Below are positions 1 through 8,152 of a stretch of 38,263 nt of DNA, piece by piece (position 1 is the first letter of the stretch; every line of letters starts with the position of its first letter). Origin of the DNA: MVRV01 sp964469905 (GTDB lineage Bacteria > Desulfobacterota > Syntrophia > Syntrophales > Smithellaceae); contig CAYXZW010000029.1 in NCBI GenBank assembly GCA_964469905.1, forward strand, positions 1 to 38,263, in the 5' to 3' direction. The notes beneath the pieces were generated by a model, which made no database searches, had not been told where the DNA came from, and saw nothing but the letters and a program-made list of their open reading frames with translations. Made by a program: the position numbers and the translations under genes.

Positions 1-84
1 GGCGACGAGGCGTATTATACATACGTTGAGGAAGCCGACGACGCTGCCAACAAAGATAGCGCTTTGATGTAGAGGTGGAATAAG
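1..84 (+). repeat. Dispersed intergenic repeat, copy A (cut by the window edge)
   Basis: Compared by eye, this stretch is closely similar to 3430-3556 and more distantly to 33480-33556. All three share GCCAACAAAGATA (here at 46-58) and TTGAGGAA with a following C.AC. Copy A lacks the roughly 21-nt GC-rich insert seen in copy B. Frame 1 is open to a TAG at 70-72 (reading YVEEADDAANKDSALM), so it could be mistaken for the tail of an upstream gene. The intergenic copies elsewhere make a repeat more likely. Confidence 0.6.
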
Positions 85-144
85 TTATACGAAAGACACC
101 ATTGCTCTGTCAACACAAATCAGCTTTTTTGTTATATTCTTCCA

Positions 145-172
145 TTGCATAAAAATATGCTTTTGCTATAGT
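145..172 (+). promoter_or_regulatory. Possible sigma-70 promoter for the alpha/beta hydrolase
   Basis: A TTGCAT at 145-150 lies 16 nt from a TATAGT at 167-172. The -10 box is good and the -35 is weak. It sits just upstream of the GAAGGAG ribosome site (about 179-185) of the gene starting at 195. Confidence 0.3.
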
Positions 173-194
173 AAGTTAGAAGGAGTTAATTACA

Positions 195-971
195 ATGATA
201 AAAAAATTCAGTATCGAGGACCGCGAAATAGCTTGCTGGATCAATCCCGTCGATTTTGGAGTGTATCCGCAGAGCCTTGTTTTTATTCACGGCTCCGGCA
301 GCGACCACAGTTGCTGGTTATATCAATACTCCGGCCTGTATAAACAATTTAATATTGCCGCCGTTGACCTTCCGGGACACGGCTCATCGATGGGCACTGG
401 AGAAAACGATGTTGATCAATACTGTGTCTGGATGAAAAAGCTGCTGGATGTTTTGCAGCTTAAAAAACCGATTTTAATCGGTCATTCGCTGGGCGCGGCC
501 ATTGCAATGAAATTTGCTTTGCGCTATCCGGAGGATGTTGCCGGAATTATGACTGTCGGTGGCGGCACAGAAATGCCCGTAAATCCTGATATGCTCGCCG
601 GTCTGAAAACAAATCACGAGATAGCTATCGACATGATGTGTAAATTTTCTCTGGCTAAAGATAATAGGCCGAAATTGTTTGATCCTTTAAAAGAAAGCAT
701 GTCCAAAGCCAATGTTGATGTTCTTCACGGTGATTTATCAGCATGTGATAAGTTGGCTTTAACCGATGAGCTTGGCAAAATCAATACACCGGCGCAGGTT
801 ATTTGCGGACTGGAAGATAAAATGACACCGGCCGATTTTTCCCGCCGGATTGCTGCCGGTATTAATGGCGCCAAATTATGTCTGATTGAAGGTGCCGGGC
901 ACATGGTGATGCTGGAAAAACCGGAGGAATTTAATAGAGCAGTGGTTGAATTTGCCTCTTCAATTTCCTGA
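195..971 (+). CDS. Alpha/beta hydrolase
   Basis: A 258-residue cytoplasmic alpha/beta-hydrolase-fold enzyme. The oxyanion-hole motif HGSG is at residues 32-35 and the nucleophile elbow GHSLG puts the catalytic Ser at 98. The acid is probably Asp208 (GLEDKMTP) and the base His236 (GAGHMV). Length and motif order match small esterase, C-C hydrolase or MhpC-like members. Substrate cannot be predicted, because the cap region (about 120-190) is the variable part. The ATG at 195 follows a good GAAGGAG ribosome site. No membrane segment or signal peptide is seen. The next gene (YggT) starts about 26 nt downstream, so co-transcription is plausible. The fold and triad are secure, the physiological role is unknown. 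Confidence 0.85.
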   Translation: MIKKFSIEDREIACWINPVDFGVYPQSLVFIHGSGSDHSCWLYQYSGLYKQFNIAAVDLPGHGSSMGTGENDVDQYCVWMKKLLDVLQLKKPILIGHSLGAAIAMKFALRYPEDVAGIMTVGGGTEMPVNPDMLAGLKTNHEIAIDMMCKFSLAKDNRPKLFDPLKESMSKANVDVLHGDLSACDKLALTDELGKINTPAQVICGLEDKMTPADFSRRIAAGINGAKLCLIEGAGHMVMLEKPEEFNRAVVEFASSIS

Positions 972-997
972 AACTTCTAATACTTGTGAGGTTCGTT

Positions 998-1294
998 ATG
1001 TTTGTTCTCAGTAATTTTATGATTGCTGTAGCTAAGGTTCTCGAGATAGTCCTGACACTTTATATGTGGATTATCATTTTCCGCGCGTTGATCTCCTGGG
1101 TAAATCCCGACCCCTATAATAAAATAGTCATATTGCTGTATCGCATAACCGAACCGGTCTTGGGACCGGTTCGCCGGATATTGCCCTGGCGCAACATGGG
1201 AATCGATCTTTCTCCCATCATTGTCATGCTGGCAATCCTGTTTTTGCAGTATTTTTTGGTGGAATCAATCATTGGGCTAGCCCGAAGTTTATAA
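998..1294 (+). CDS. YggT family integral membrane protein
   Basis: A 98-residue, very hydrophobic protein with the YggT layout: two membrane hairpins separated by a polar loop. The family signature is visible in RALISWVNPDP, followed by RITEPVLGPVRRILP. YggT proteins are widespread and linked to cell-envelope or division functions, but their biochemistry is poorly defined. I chose ATG 998 over an in-frame GTG at 986 because GAGG at 988-991 lies 6 nt before the ATG and fits a ribosome site. The GTG start would place that site inside the gene. The next gene is a DUF167 (YggU) protein, and yggT-yggU adjacency is a common arrangement that supports both calls. Confidence 0.85.
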   Translation: MFVLSNFMIAVAKVLEIVLTLYMWIIIFRALISWVNPDPYNKIVILLYRITEPVLGPVRRILPWRNMGIDLSPIIVMLAILFLQYFLVESIIGLARSL

Positions 1295-1318
1295 TATCTG
1301 CCGGAAAGGTAAACCTCC

Positions 1319-1678
1319 TTGACCACGAAGTTTTCCGTCAAAGAATCCAAAAACGGCCTGACATTTGATATTCAAGTGACGCCCCGCGCAAAACGTGCCG
1401 GTATTGCAGGGCAACAGGACGAGTTATTGAAGGTCAAAGTCACCGCTGTGCCGGTGGAAGGCGCGGCCAATGATGCCGTAATCTCGCTCTTAGCCAAAGA
1501 GCTTGGACTGAAAAAAGCTCATATAGGAATATTGGCCGGACAGACATCTCGTCGGAAAACAATACTAATTAAAGAAACAACCAAGGATGAATTGGAAAAG
1601 AAAATAAGAAGTGTTTTAGAGCAGCAAAGTGCCGTTTCTCTGAAACTTCCCCCGAATAATCTTTTTCTTAATTTATAG
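1319..1678 (+). CDS. DUF167 (YggU family) protein
   Basis: A 119-residue protein of the DUF167/YggU family. It shows the conserved core: VTPRAKRAGI near residue 21, LKVKVTAVPVEGAAN in the middle (the KV.A.PV.G.AN signature) and GQTSRRKTILI toward the end. The function of the family is unknown; structures show a small alpha/beta fold. The start is probably TTG at 1319, preceded by GGAAAGG at 1302-1308. No ATG lies in frame early enough to keep the N-terminal strand. The C-terminal ~20 residues extend past the usual domain end. It follows yggT by 24 nt and precedes murJ by 44 nt, so the three may form one transcript. Confidence 0.8.
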   Translation: MTTKFSVKESKNGLTFDIQVTPRAKRAGIAGQQDELLKVKVTAVPVEGAANDAVISLLAKELGLKKAHIGILAGQTSRRKTILIKETTKDELEKKIRSVLEQQSAVSLKLPPNNLFLNL

Positions 1679-1722
1679 TAAGTTTCCAAATATTTGAAAG
1701 ATAGGCAAAAAAGACCATCATC

Positions 1723-3303
1723 ATGGAACAAACAAACACCACGGAAAATTCCAAGGTAGCCAAAGCGGCCGGTATTGTGGGTGCCGCGACTTTAGTCAGC
1801 CGGGTAACCGGTGTGATCAGGGATATGGTGATCGCCGCTTTTTTCGGTGCGAGCTGGATGACCGACGCTTTCTGGGTGGCTTTCCGCATTCCCAATATGC
1901 TTAGGCGCCTGCTAGGCGAAGGATCGCTTACCGTTTCCTTTGTCCCGGTCTTTACCGAGTACTTGCAGAAAAAAACAAAAGAGGACGCCCTGGAGTTGGC
2001 CCAAAACGCCTTTACCATCCTCTCCGCCATTCTGGCTGTTGTTTCAATGCTGGGCATTCTTTTGTCGCCATTTATTGTTGGATTGATTGCACCCGGCTTT
2101 ATTGCCAAACCGGAACAATTTGCGCTGACTGTCTTTTTAAACCGCCTGATGTTTCCTTATATCTTTTTTATTGCCCTGGTGGCCTTATGCATGGGTATTT
2201 TAAATTCCTTCCGGCATTTTACCGCACCGGCCTTATCTCCGGTGACGCTCAATATTGCTATGATAGCGGCCGCACTGCTTTTGTACAATGCCTTTGCCCA
2301 GCCTATTACGGCGCTGGCAGTGGGTGTATTGATCGGCGGTGTGCTGCAACTGGTCATGCAATGGCCGGCTCTACGGAAGTTCGGCGTCAAATTCCGATTT
2401 CGCTTCAATCTGCGGCATCCGGGGATAAAACAAATCGGGTTACTGATGCTTCCGGCGATTTTAGGTGCGGGAGTGGGCACCATTAATGTTTTTGTGGGAA
2501 CGATTTTGGCCTCCCTGCTTCCCAGCGGTTCGGTCACATATCTTTTTTATGCCGACCGGATCATGGAATTCCCGTTGGGCATTTTTGCTATCGCCATTGG
2601 AACGGCAGCGCTGCCGAGCTTTTCCAAACAAGTTGCCGCAGGTCAGATGGAAGAGCTAAAATCCGGTATTTCCTTTTCTTTGCGGCTGATGCTTTTTTTA
2701 ACTATCCCAGCGATGTTTGCCTTAATGGCACTGAACCTACCGATTATCTCAGTACTGTTTCAGCGAGGGGCTTTTGATTCTCAGGCCACGATTTATACCG
2801 GTCAGGCCTTGTTTTGTTATGCCCTGGGTCTTTGGGCGTTTGCGATGCTCCGCGTTTTTGTTTCCGCATTTTATTCACTTCAGGATTCCCAATGGCCGAT
2901 GAAAGCAGCAATTATCACATTAATTGTCAATGTAATAGCCAGCCTGGCATTGATGTATCCTTTCAAGCATAATGGTATTGCTCTGGCCGGTTCCCTCTCC
3001 GCAGCCGTAAACGTCTTGATTCTGGCCGTTGTTTTGAAAAGGAAAATTGGAACCTATTTTGACCGTGCCTTTTACAAATCAATATTAAAAATTATCGCCT
3101 CTTCCGTCGTGATGCTGGCGGCCATCGGGCTGATTGAGTACTTCATGTCCTGGGACACCGGCGCCGGCTTTAAAACAAGGCTGATTTATTTAACCAGCAC
3201 TGTTGTTGCGGGAGCGGCCACATTCTTCATAAGTGCCTATCTGCTGAAAAGTCCGGAAATCCATAGCATTGTGGGACGAATAAAAGTAAGAATTAATCGC
3301 TAA
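1723..3303 (+). CDS. murJ: Lipid II flippase MurJ (MviN)
   Basis: A 526-residue polytopic membrane protein of the MviN/MATE-like superfamily that moves undecaprenyl-linked lipid II across the inner membrane for peptidoglycan synthesis. Diagnostic stretches include the N-terminal AAGIVGAATLVSRVTGVIRD and the FRIPNMLRRLLGEGSLTVSF block. Also present are the GPVTLN-like ALSPVTLNIAM segment and FQRGAFDSQAT, which matches the MurJ FxRGxFd motif. About 14 hydrophobic segments are evident, as expected for MurJ. The ATG at 1723 has no strong ribosome site, so translation may depend on the upstream DUF167 gene. A hairpin and repeat copy B follow the stop codon. Confidence 0.95.
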   Translation: MEQTNTTENSKVAKAAGIVGAATLVSRVTGVIRDMVIAAFFGASWMTDAFWVAFRIPNMLRRLLGEGSLTVSFVPVFTEYLQKKTKEDALELAQNAFTILSAILAVVSMLGILLSPFIVGLIAPGFIAKPEQFALTVFLNRLMFPYIFFIALVALCMGILNSFRHFTAPALSPVTLNIAMIAAALLLYNAFAQPITALAVGVLIGGVLQLVMQWPALRKFGVKFRFRFNLRHPGIKQIGLLMLPAILGAGVGTINVFVGTILASLLPSGSVTYLFYADRIMEFPLGIFAIAIGTAALPSFSKQVAAGQMEELKSGISFSLRLMLFLTIPAMFALMALNLPIISVLFQRGAFDSQATIYTGQALFCYALGLWAFAMLRVFVSAFYSLQDSQWPMKAAIITLIVNVIASLALMYPFKHNGIALAGSLSAAVNVLILAVVLKRKIGTYFDRAFYKSILKIIASSVVMLAAIGLIEYFMSWDTGAGFKTRLIYLTSTVVAGAATFFISAYLLKSPEIHSIVGRIKVRINR

Positions 3304-3361
3304 CGGCAGCCAAATAATTCCATTTCTCAATCAAAGATGATATCGCGGCGGCAGTGAAACT

Positions 3362-3393
3362 CCAATTCCGAAAGCGAAGCATAGCGGAATTGG
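3362..3393 (+). repeat. Inverted repeat (9-bp stem) downstream of murJ
   Basis: CCAATTCCG at 3362-3370 is perfectly complementary to CGGAATTGG at 3385-3393, leaving a 14-nt loop. There is no T-run, so this is not a classical rho-independent terminator. It lies about 60 nt after the murJ stop and directly before repeat copy B. It may be part of the mobile or repetitive unit, or a 3'-end stabilising hairpin. Confidence 0.5.
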
Positions 3394-3429
3394 TAAGTTG
3401 AACTATCCTGCGTCAGCTGTGGCTAGGCG

Positions 3430-3556
3430 GAGGCGACGAAGCGTATTTTGCATACGTTGAGGAAGCCGACAACCCCGGTCTTCACGGGGCAGGCTGTGCC
3501 AACAAAGATAGCGCTTGATCGCGTGACCTTTAGGTTATTTAGAAGTGGAGTAAGGA
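3430..3556 (+). repeat. Dispersed intergenic repeat, copy B (longest copy)
   Basis: This matches copy A at 1-84, with the shared GCCAACAAAGATA at 3498-3510 and the GTTGAGGAAGCCGAC segment. It carries an extra GC-rich block around 3472-3497 containing CCCCG...CGGGG, able to form a small hairpin. The insert keeps the reading frame relative to copy A (a 21-nt difference). The rest of the 3304-3641 gap holds the hairpin at 3362-3393 and a possible -35-like TTGACT at 3565-3570, with no convincing -10. Confidence 0.6.
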
Positions 3557-3641
3557 CAAAAATATTGACTTAAGCGGCTCAAAGTGATAGTTCACCTCGT
3601 TCTTGAAAACAATTATTGAGATAAGTTGTTGGTGCTAAATC

Positions 3642-4919
3642 ATGCTGGATATTAAATATTTAAGACAAAACATTGAATTCGTCCGTGAAAAGATGACTCA
3701 AAGAGGTCAATCTATTGATTTTGACCGTTTTACCTCTCTTGATATTCAGCGCAGAGATATATTGATGGACGTCGAAACGTTGCGCAGCGAGCGCAATAGT
3801 GTTTCCAAGCAAATTGGCGACCTCAAGAAAAAGAAAGCAGATGCTTCTTCCTTAATCGCTCAAATGAGTGATGTTTCCGCTAAAATTAAGGAACTGGACG
3901 ACCGTCTGCGGGTTACCGAAGAAGAACTCCATGCCTTTGTCCTGACTGTGCCGAACCTGCAGCATGAATCGGTTGTGCTGGGCCGGGGGTCGGAAGATAA
4001 CCCCGTTGTCCGCAGTTGGGGTGAAAAACCATCTTTTGATTTTACGCCGAAAGAGCACTGGGAAATAGGTGAAAACTTAAATATTCTGGATTTTGCCCGC
4101 GGTGCGAAAATCACCGGGGCACGTTTCACTTTATATCGGGGCTTGGGCGCGGCCCTCGAGCGGGCATTGATTAATTTCATGCTGGATTTACATACCGGGG
4201 AGCATGGTTATATGGAAGTGCTGACGCCGTTTATGGCGAACCGCGAAAGTATGACCGGAACCGGTCAGCTTCCTAAATTTGCCGAGGATCTTTTTAAAAT
4301 TGAAGGAATGGAATATTACTTGATTCCGACGGCGGAAGTTCCGGTGACCAACATCTTCCGCGACGAAATACTGGAGGAAAAGAAGCTGCCTGTTCATTAT
4401 GTAGCTTATTCTCCCTGTTTCCGCTCGGAGGCCGGCTCTTATGGCAAGGATACACGCGGTTTAATCCGCCAGCACCAGTTTAACAAGGTGGAAATGGTCA
4501 AGTTTACAACGCCGGAAACATCTTACGACGAACTGGAAAAACTGACCGCTAATGCGGAAGAAATCCTGAAAAGGTTAGGTATTCCTTACCGGACGGTCAG
4601 CCTTTGTACGGCGGATTTAGGTTTTTCATCGGCCAAAACTTATGACGTGGAAGCCTGGATGCCGGGGCAGAATGCCTATCGCGAAATATCTTCCTGCAGT
4701 AATTTTGAGGATTTTCAGGCCAGGCGAGCATCGATCCGTTTTCGCCGCGAAGATAGCGGCAAAGTAGAGTTTGTGCACACATTAAATGGTTCGGGGCTGG
4801 CTGTGGGTAGAACAGTCGTGGCAATTTTGGAAAATTATCAGCAGGCGGACGGTTCTGTTTTGATTCCTCAGGTTTTACAGCCTTACTTGAGAGGCGTTGA
4901 GCGTATTGCCATTGATTAG
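3642..4919 (+). CDS. serS: Seryl-tRNA synthetase
   Basis: A 425-residue class II aminoacyl-tRNA synthetase that charges tRNA-Ser (and tRNA-Sec where present) with serine in the cytoplasm. The N-terminal ~110 residues are the long antiparallel coiled-coil arm that grips the tRNA-Ser variable arm. The catalytic domain follows with TGTGQLPKF, LIPTAEVPVTN, motif 2 (FRSEAGSYGKDTRGLIRQHQF) and motif 3 (NGSGLAVGRTVVAILE). Length is typical. The ATG at 3642 has only a weak ribosome site, but the protein begins MLDIKYLRQN as is usual for the family. Two tRNA-Ser genes lie directly downstream, so the enzyme and two of its substrates are clustered. Confidence 0.97.
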   Translation: MLDIKYLRQNIEFVREKMTQRGQSIDFDRFTSLDIQRRDILMDVETLRSERNSVSKQIGDLKKKKADASSLIAQMSDVSAKIKELDDRLRVTEEELHAFVLTVPNLQHESVVLGRGSEDNPVVRSWGEKPSFDFTPKEHWEIGENLNILDFARGAKITGARFTLYRGLGAALERALINFMLDLHTGEHGYMEVLTPFMANRESMTGTGQLPKFAEDLFKIEGMEYYLIPTAEVPVTNIFRDEILEEKKLPVHYVAYSPCFRSEAGSYGKDTRGLIRQHQFNKVEMVKFTTPETSYDELEKLTANAEEILKRLGIPYRTVSLCTADLGFSSAKTYDVEAWMPGQNAYREISSCSNFEDFQARRASIRFRREDSGKVEFVHTLNGSGLAVGRTVVAILENYQQADGSVLIPQVLQPYLRGVERIAID

Positions 4920-4935
4920 AACCGTTGTCTAAAGA

Positions 4936-4953
4936 TCGGATGAACGTATCCGA
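4936..4953 (+). other. Small hairpin between serS and tRNA-Ser
   Basis: TCGGAT (4936-4941) pairs with ATCCGA (4948-4953) around a 6-nt loop, starting 17 nt after the serS stop codon. It has no T-run. It could be a processing or stabilising hairpin in a serS-tRNA transcript, or chance. Confidence 0.3.
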
Positions 4954-4972
4954 AGATACACATAGTAAATAT

Positions 4973-5058
4973 GGAGGGATGGCCGAGTGGTCGATGGCGG
5001 CGGTCTTGAAAACCGTTGGGTGAAAGCCTCGCGGGTTCGAATCCTGCTCCCTCCGCCA
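4973..5058 (+). tRNA. tRNA-Ser (anticodon UGA)
   Basis: The acceptor stem GGAGGGA pairs with TCCCTCC, followed by discriminator G and an encoded CCA (5056-5058). The anticodon stem GCGGT/ACCGT encloses the loop CTTGAAA with anticodon TGA at 5007-5009. The long variable arm and the GGTTCGAATCC T-arm are present, as expected for a class II tRNA. It reads UCA and related serine codons. Confidence 0.95.
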
Positions 5059-5160
5059 AAAATTTCAGGACATGTGCTAAGATAACACAATGACCTTGCT
5101 TTAATAATGACGAACTGAAAACGGTTCTGCATTAATGAAAACGAACAGCAAAACGAAAAC

Positions 5161-5255
5161 GGAGAGATGGCTGAGTGGCCGAAAGCGATCGCCTGCTAAG
5201 CGATTGTACGCCCCTTAAAGGTGTACCGCGGGTTCAAATCCCGCTCTCTCCGCCA
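5161..5255 (+). tRNA. tRNA-Ser (anticodon GCU)
   Basis: The acceptor stem GGAGAGA pairs with TCTCTCC, then discriminator G and an encoded CCA. The anticodon stem ATCGC/GCGAT encloses CTGCTAA with GCT at 5195-5197, so it reads AGC/AGU. A long variable arm and the T-loop GGTTCAAATCC are visible. It lies about 100 nt after the tRNA-Ser(UGA) gene. The AT-rich accessory region begins immediately downstream, and tRNA 3' ends are common integration sites, but I found no repeated copy of the tRNA end further on. Confidence 0.95.
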
Positions 5256-5269
5256 GTTTTATTCGCAAA

Positions 5270-5297
5270 ATTCGATATTCCTCGAATATAATTTTTT
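5270..5297 (+). terminator. Possible terminator after the tRNA-Ser genes
   Basis: ATTCGA (5270-5275) can pair with TCGAAT (5282-5287) around a 6-nt loop, followed closely by T6 at 5292-5297. The stem is short and AT-rich, so the call is tentative. The rest of 5256-5623 is AT-rich and has no gene that I can support; the promoter at 5484-5513 is its only other clear feature. Confidence 0.4.
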
Positions 5298-5483
5298 AAC
5301 CTGTCTTTAACTTCCTTTAACCTTACGATTTTAGCACCCAATGCTGGATTTGAGTTTTGAAAAGCAGGGATAACTTCCACAATCGTTAGCAAAAATACTA
5401 GCCTTCAATTCGGAATCGATACTTTTCAATACCGACGATAAACATTAATAATATAAGCCTCATATCTTGAAATCTATATTTTC

Positions 5484-5513
5484 TTGACATACAAGTCCGC
5501 GTTTGACTATACT
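5484..5513 (+). promoter_or_regulatory. Strong sigma-70 promoter for the TPR lipoprotein
   Basis: A perfect TTGACA (5484-5489) is separated by 18 nt from TATACT (5508-5513). Transcription would start near 5520, leaving an AT-rich leader of about 100 nt before the ATG at 5624. The leader shows no obvious riboswitch. Confidence 0.7.
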
Positions 5514-5623
5514 TCATCCCACAAAAAAGAAGTTCTTATCAAAACAAAAAATAATTGTAATTAATGATAAATGCTTGAACAATAAACTAGTCAATAACAT
5601 TGAATGACTATTTGAGGTCTTAT

Positions 5624-6805
5624 ATGAAACCTCTTTCCTTTTTTCTCCTGGCCTTTTTGATTATTAATCTAATTGCCTGTGACTATCAGGATCAGCCACC
5701 ATCAACCAATAATAACATTGGAACTAAAGTCAGTCATAATCTATCAGAAAGCGATAGGCATAAACCAACAATTCTAGCTTCAGAAGGATGGAAAATAATA
5801 GGATATGGTGGATGGAATTGGAAATTAACTGAAAGCGCAACCATTTCAAGACTCAACTCTGCGGAAGTATTTTTCAAAAAAGCAATCGAGCTTGATCCCG
5901 CCAATGCAGATGCTTATGCTGGACTGGCCAGAGTTATTCAAATAAAGGGTTATATTCCACAATCGATAGTAAAATTCAAAAAAGACTCGTGCCAAAAAGC
6001 ATTGGACTTAATCGAAAGAGCGCCTGTAAGAGATACCAATAACTTCAATATACACTATATCAAGAGTGAAACCCTTCTATGCCTTGAAGATTTTGATGGC
6101 GCAATTCGGGAAGCTGAGAAGATTCAAGAAATCAGTGACACATGTCTGTCGCATATCTTAAAATCCATATCTTATTATGAAAAATACAGACAGCAAAACA
6201 ATGCATCCGATAAAGACATGGCAATACTTGAAGGAACCGATTATCTGGAGTGCATGCAAAATAGCAATCAAGGAGATAGTTTGGCACATATAAATTTATG
6301 GAGCATATTGAATGAATCAAAGGATTACAATTCCACAGTTGAATATTTCAAAAGCAATCTTGCGGCCAAGCCCTATTCTCAGTGGTCTTACCGTAACTAT
6401 GTTTGGGTATTGCTCCAAAGAAATACTCTAGACGATCTTAACGAAGTGGAAAAAACTATTACTGAGGCAAAAAAAGTAATTAACTGTGAAATTGATTCAA
6501 TGCAGCTTTATTCTAACCGTGGCGATACATACTTTAAGCTGAAGCAATACAACAGAGCCTATAATGATTACAACAAACTTCTTTCGATAAACACATTGAG
6601 CATATCAAAAGAACGCTTGGTTGAACTATGCTCGAAGTTTAATGATGGACGTTGTATTAAAACATGGCATAATCGAATTCAGACCTATCTTGAGTTTGGT
6701 GATTGTCATAACGCATTAGAAGAATTTAATGTTAATTACAGCGCTCATCCTCAGTCTTTTGAATCATTGAAAGATAGCGTTGCCCAATGCAAACTTAAGA
6801 AGTGA
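5624..6805 (+). CDS. Lipoprotein with TPR-like repeats
   Basis: A 393-residue predicted lipoprotein. Residues 1-19 form a lipoprotein signal ending in the lipobox LIAC (Cys19), so it should be membrane-anchored and face the periplasm or the surface. I chose ATG 5624 because GAGG at 5614-5617 sits 6 nt upstream and the signal sequence begins there, not at the in-frame TTG at 5600. TPR-like helical repeats appear around residues 75-110 (FFKKAIELDPANADAYAGLA) and again near 300-330 (RGDTYFKLKQYNRAYNDYNK). No enzymatic motif is seen. The protein is probably a scaffold, but the partner is unknown. It has its own strong promoter and is followed 50 nt later by another exported protein. Confidence 0.75.
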   Translation: MKPLSFFLLAFLIINLIACDYQDQPPSTNNNIGTKVSHNLSESDRHKPTILASEGWKIIGYGGWNWKLTESATISRLNSAEVFFKKAIELDPANADAYAGLARVIQIKGYIPQSIVKFKKDSCQKALDLIERAPVRDTNNFNIHYIKSETLLCLEDFDGAIREAEKIQEISDTCLSHILKSISYYEKYRQQNNASDKDMAILEGTDYLECMQNSNQGDSLAHINLWSILNESKDYNSTVEYFKSNLAAKPYSQWSYRNYVWVLLQRNTLDDLNEVEKTITEAKKVINCEIDSMQLYSNRGDTYFKLKQYNRAYNDYNKLLSINTLSISKERLVELCSKFNDGRCIKTWHNRIQTYLEFGDCHNALEEFNVNYSAHPQSFESLKDSVAQCKLKK

Positions 6806-6855
6806 GAAGTAAAATAATTTTTCACCCTGAAAGTGAAAAAGAGGTGGAATAAGAA

Positions 6856-7869
6856 ATGAAAACAAAAATAACGTTGTTTTTTGTATTGTCGTTTCTTTTA
6901 TGGTTAATCTTTACAACTGCTATTGAAGCTAAACTTTTGGATGGCCCAGCTGCTAAAAACATATTGCTGACAGAGGTTCAAAAACTTCTTTATCAGGAAA
7001 AATATGATGAACTAGAAAAAATGGCAAACGAATTTCGTACAACGAAAGCACAATTTATTGGTGGCGGATGGAAACTTGCGTATTTTTATAGCGTCATAGA
7101 CCTCTCAGCAACAAACAAAAATGATGTTGAATGCAGTGAATACCTGCATAAACTCGCAAAATGGATGCAAAAATACCCTGATTCAATAACTCCCAAAATT
7201 GCAACGAGCAATGCATGGTTGACTTATGCTTGGAGAGCAAGGGGAAATGATTACGCGAATACCGTAACTGAACAGGGTTGGAAACTCATGCGTGAAAGGG
7301 TTGAAAAAGCCTATGAACTGGTAAAAGATAAACCATTAAAGCCATCAGGAGATTGCCCAGGTCGTTATTATATTCTTATAAAAATCGCCGGAGTTCAAGG
7401 ATGGGATAGGCAAAAATATGAGGCACTTTTCAGGGAAGCTGTATCGTTTGAGCCATGGTTTCATGCCTACTATATAGAAAAGGCGGCATATCTGATGCCG
7501 CGTTGGGGTGGCAAAGAAGGGGAATGGCAGAGATTTGCCGCGGAGGCGGTGAAACTGACACCGAAATCAGAAGGTATGGGGATTTATACGCGTATTCTGA
7601 GGATAATGTGGGAATATAGAGAGTTCAAGGATTTTAATGATACCAGTGTTTCTTGGGTAAAGATGAAACAAGGCTTTCTTGATATGGAGCGAGTTTATCC
7701 GAATTCATTATATAACCTTAATTATTTTTGTATGTTTGCCTGTATTGCGGAAGACAAAGAAACAGCTAGGAATCTTTTTAATAAAATCGGCAATACACCT
7801 TATGCTGAAGTTTGGAAGGGGCGAGCTAATTTTGAGAAGTGGCGCAAGTGGGCAAGTGCAAAATATTAA
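6856..7869 (+). CDS. Secreted TPR-like (possibly DUF4034-related) protein
   Basis: A 337-residue protein with an N-terminal signal peptide (hydrophobic residues 6-22, cleavage probably after IEA near residue 25). The remainder is helical and rich in Trp, Tyr and Lys, without catalytic motifs I recognise. The arrangement WLTYAWRARG, then RVEKAYEL, then YEALFREAVSFEPWFHAYY and PRWGGKEGEWQRFA resembles the DUF4034 family, whose function is unknown. That match is from memory and moderate. The ribosome site GAGGTGG lies just before ATG 6856. It follows the TPR lipoprotein by 50 nt, suggesting a shared transcript and envelope role. Confidence 0.65.
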   Translation: MKTKITLFFVLSFLLWLIFTTAIEAKLLDGPAAKNILLTEVQKLLYQEKYDELEKMANEFRTTKAQFIGGGWKLAYFYSVIDLSATNKNDVECSEYLHKLAKWMQKYPDSITPKIATSNAWLTYAWRARGNDYANTVTEQGWKLMRERVEKAYELVKDKPLKPSGDCPGRYYILIKIAGVQGWDRQKYEALFREAVSFEPWFHAYYIEKAAYLMPRWGGKEGEWQRFAAEAVKLTPKSEGMGIYTRILRIMWEYREFKDFNDTSVSWVKMKQGFLDMERVYPNSLYNLNYFCMFACIAEDKETARNLFNKIGNTPYAEVWKGRANFEKWRKWASAKY

Positions 7870-7897
7870 GTCTTTTTTTTCCAACCGAATCGTAACC

Positions 7898-8152
7898 CTA
7901 CTTCACCGCCTCTTTAAACGCCTTTGCTGGCTTGAATTTCGGTATTACTCTGGTTGCTATTCTGATTGCCTCACGAGTCTTGGGCTTTCTGCCTTTTCTG
8001 GCTTTTCTTTTGACAACACTGAAAGTACCAAAACCAGAAATGAAAACTTCCTCTCTCTTTTTCAAAGTTCTCTTGATCAGATTAAGAAAAATTTCCATGG
8101 TCATAGCGGCTTCCTTTTTTGTATTGGTGAACTTTACCAGCTCATTGACCAA
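7898..8152 (-). CDS. HU/IHF-family DNA-binding protein, apparent 5' frameshift
   Basis: This encodes an HU-type nucleoid protein. The diagnostic beta-arm region GFGTFSVVKRKARKGRKPKT is intact and is followed by FKPAKAFKEAVK. The uninterrupted frame begins only at TTG 8152 (LVNELVK) and lacks the usual first 8-10 residues. ATG AAA ACT GAC then seven As starts at 8175 in another frame. One more A in the run (T7 at 8157-8163 on the plus strand) would restore MKTDKKKALVNELVK, a normal HU N-terminus of about 92 residues. So either the gene is recently inactivated, the run contains a sequencing error, or expression needs slippage. The GE of the family's QTGEAI motif is RE here. A related 3' remnant lies at 12205-12363. 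Confidence 0.75.
   Translation of the reverse strand: MVNELVKFTNTKKEAAMTMEIFLNLIKRTLKKREEVFISGFGTFSVVKRKARKGRKPKTREAIRIATRVIPKFKPAKAFKEAVK

Noticed and set aside
1..72. Frame-1 tail of a possible upstream gene
   Set aside because: The sequence matches an intergenic repeat (3430-3556), so the open frame is probably coincidental.
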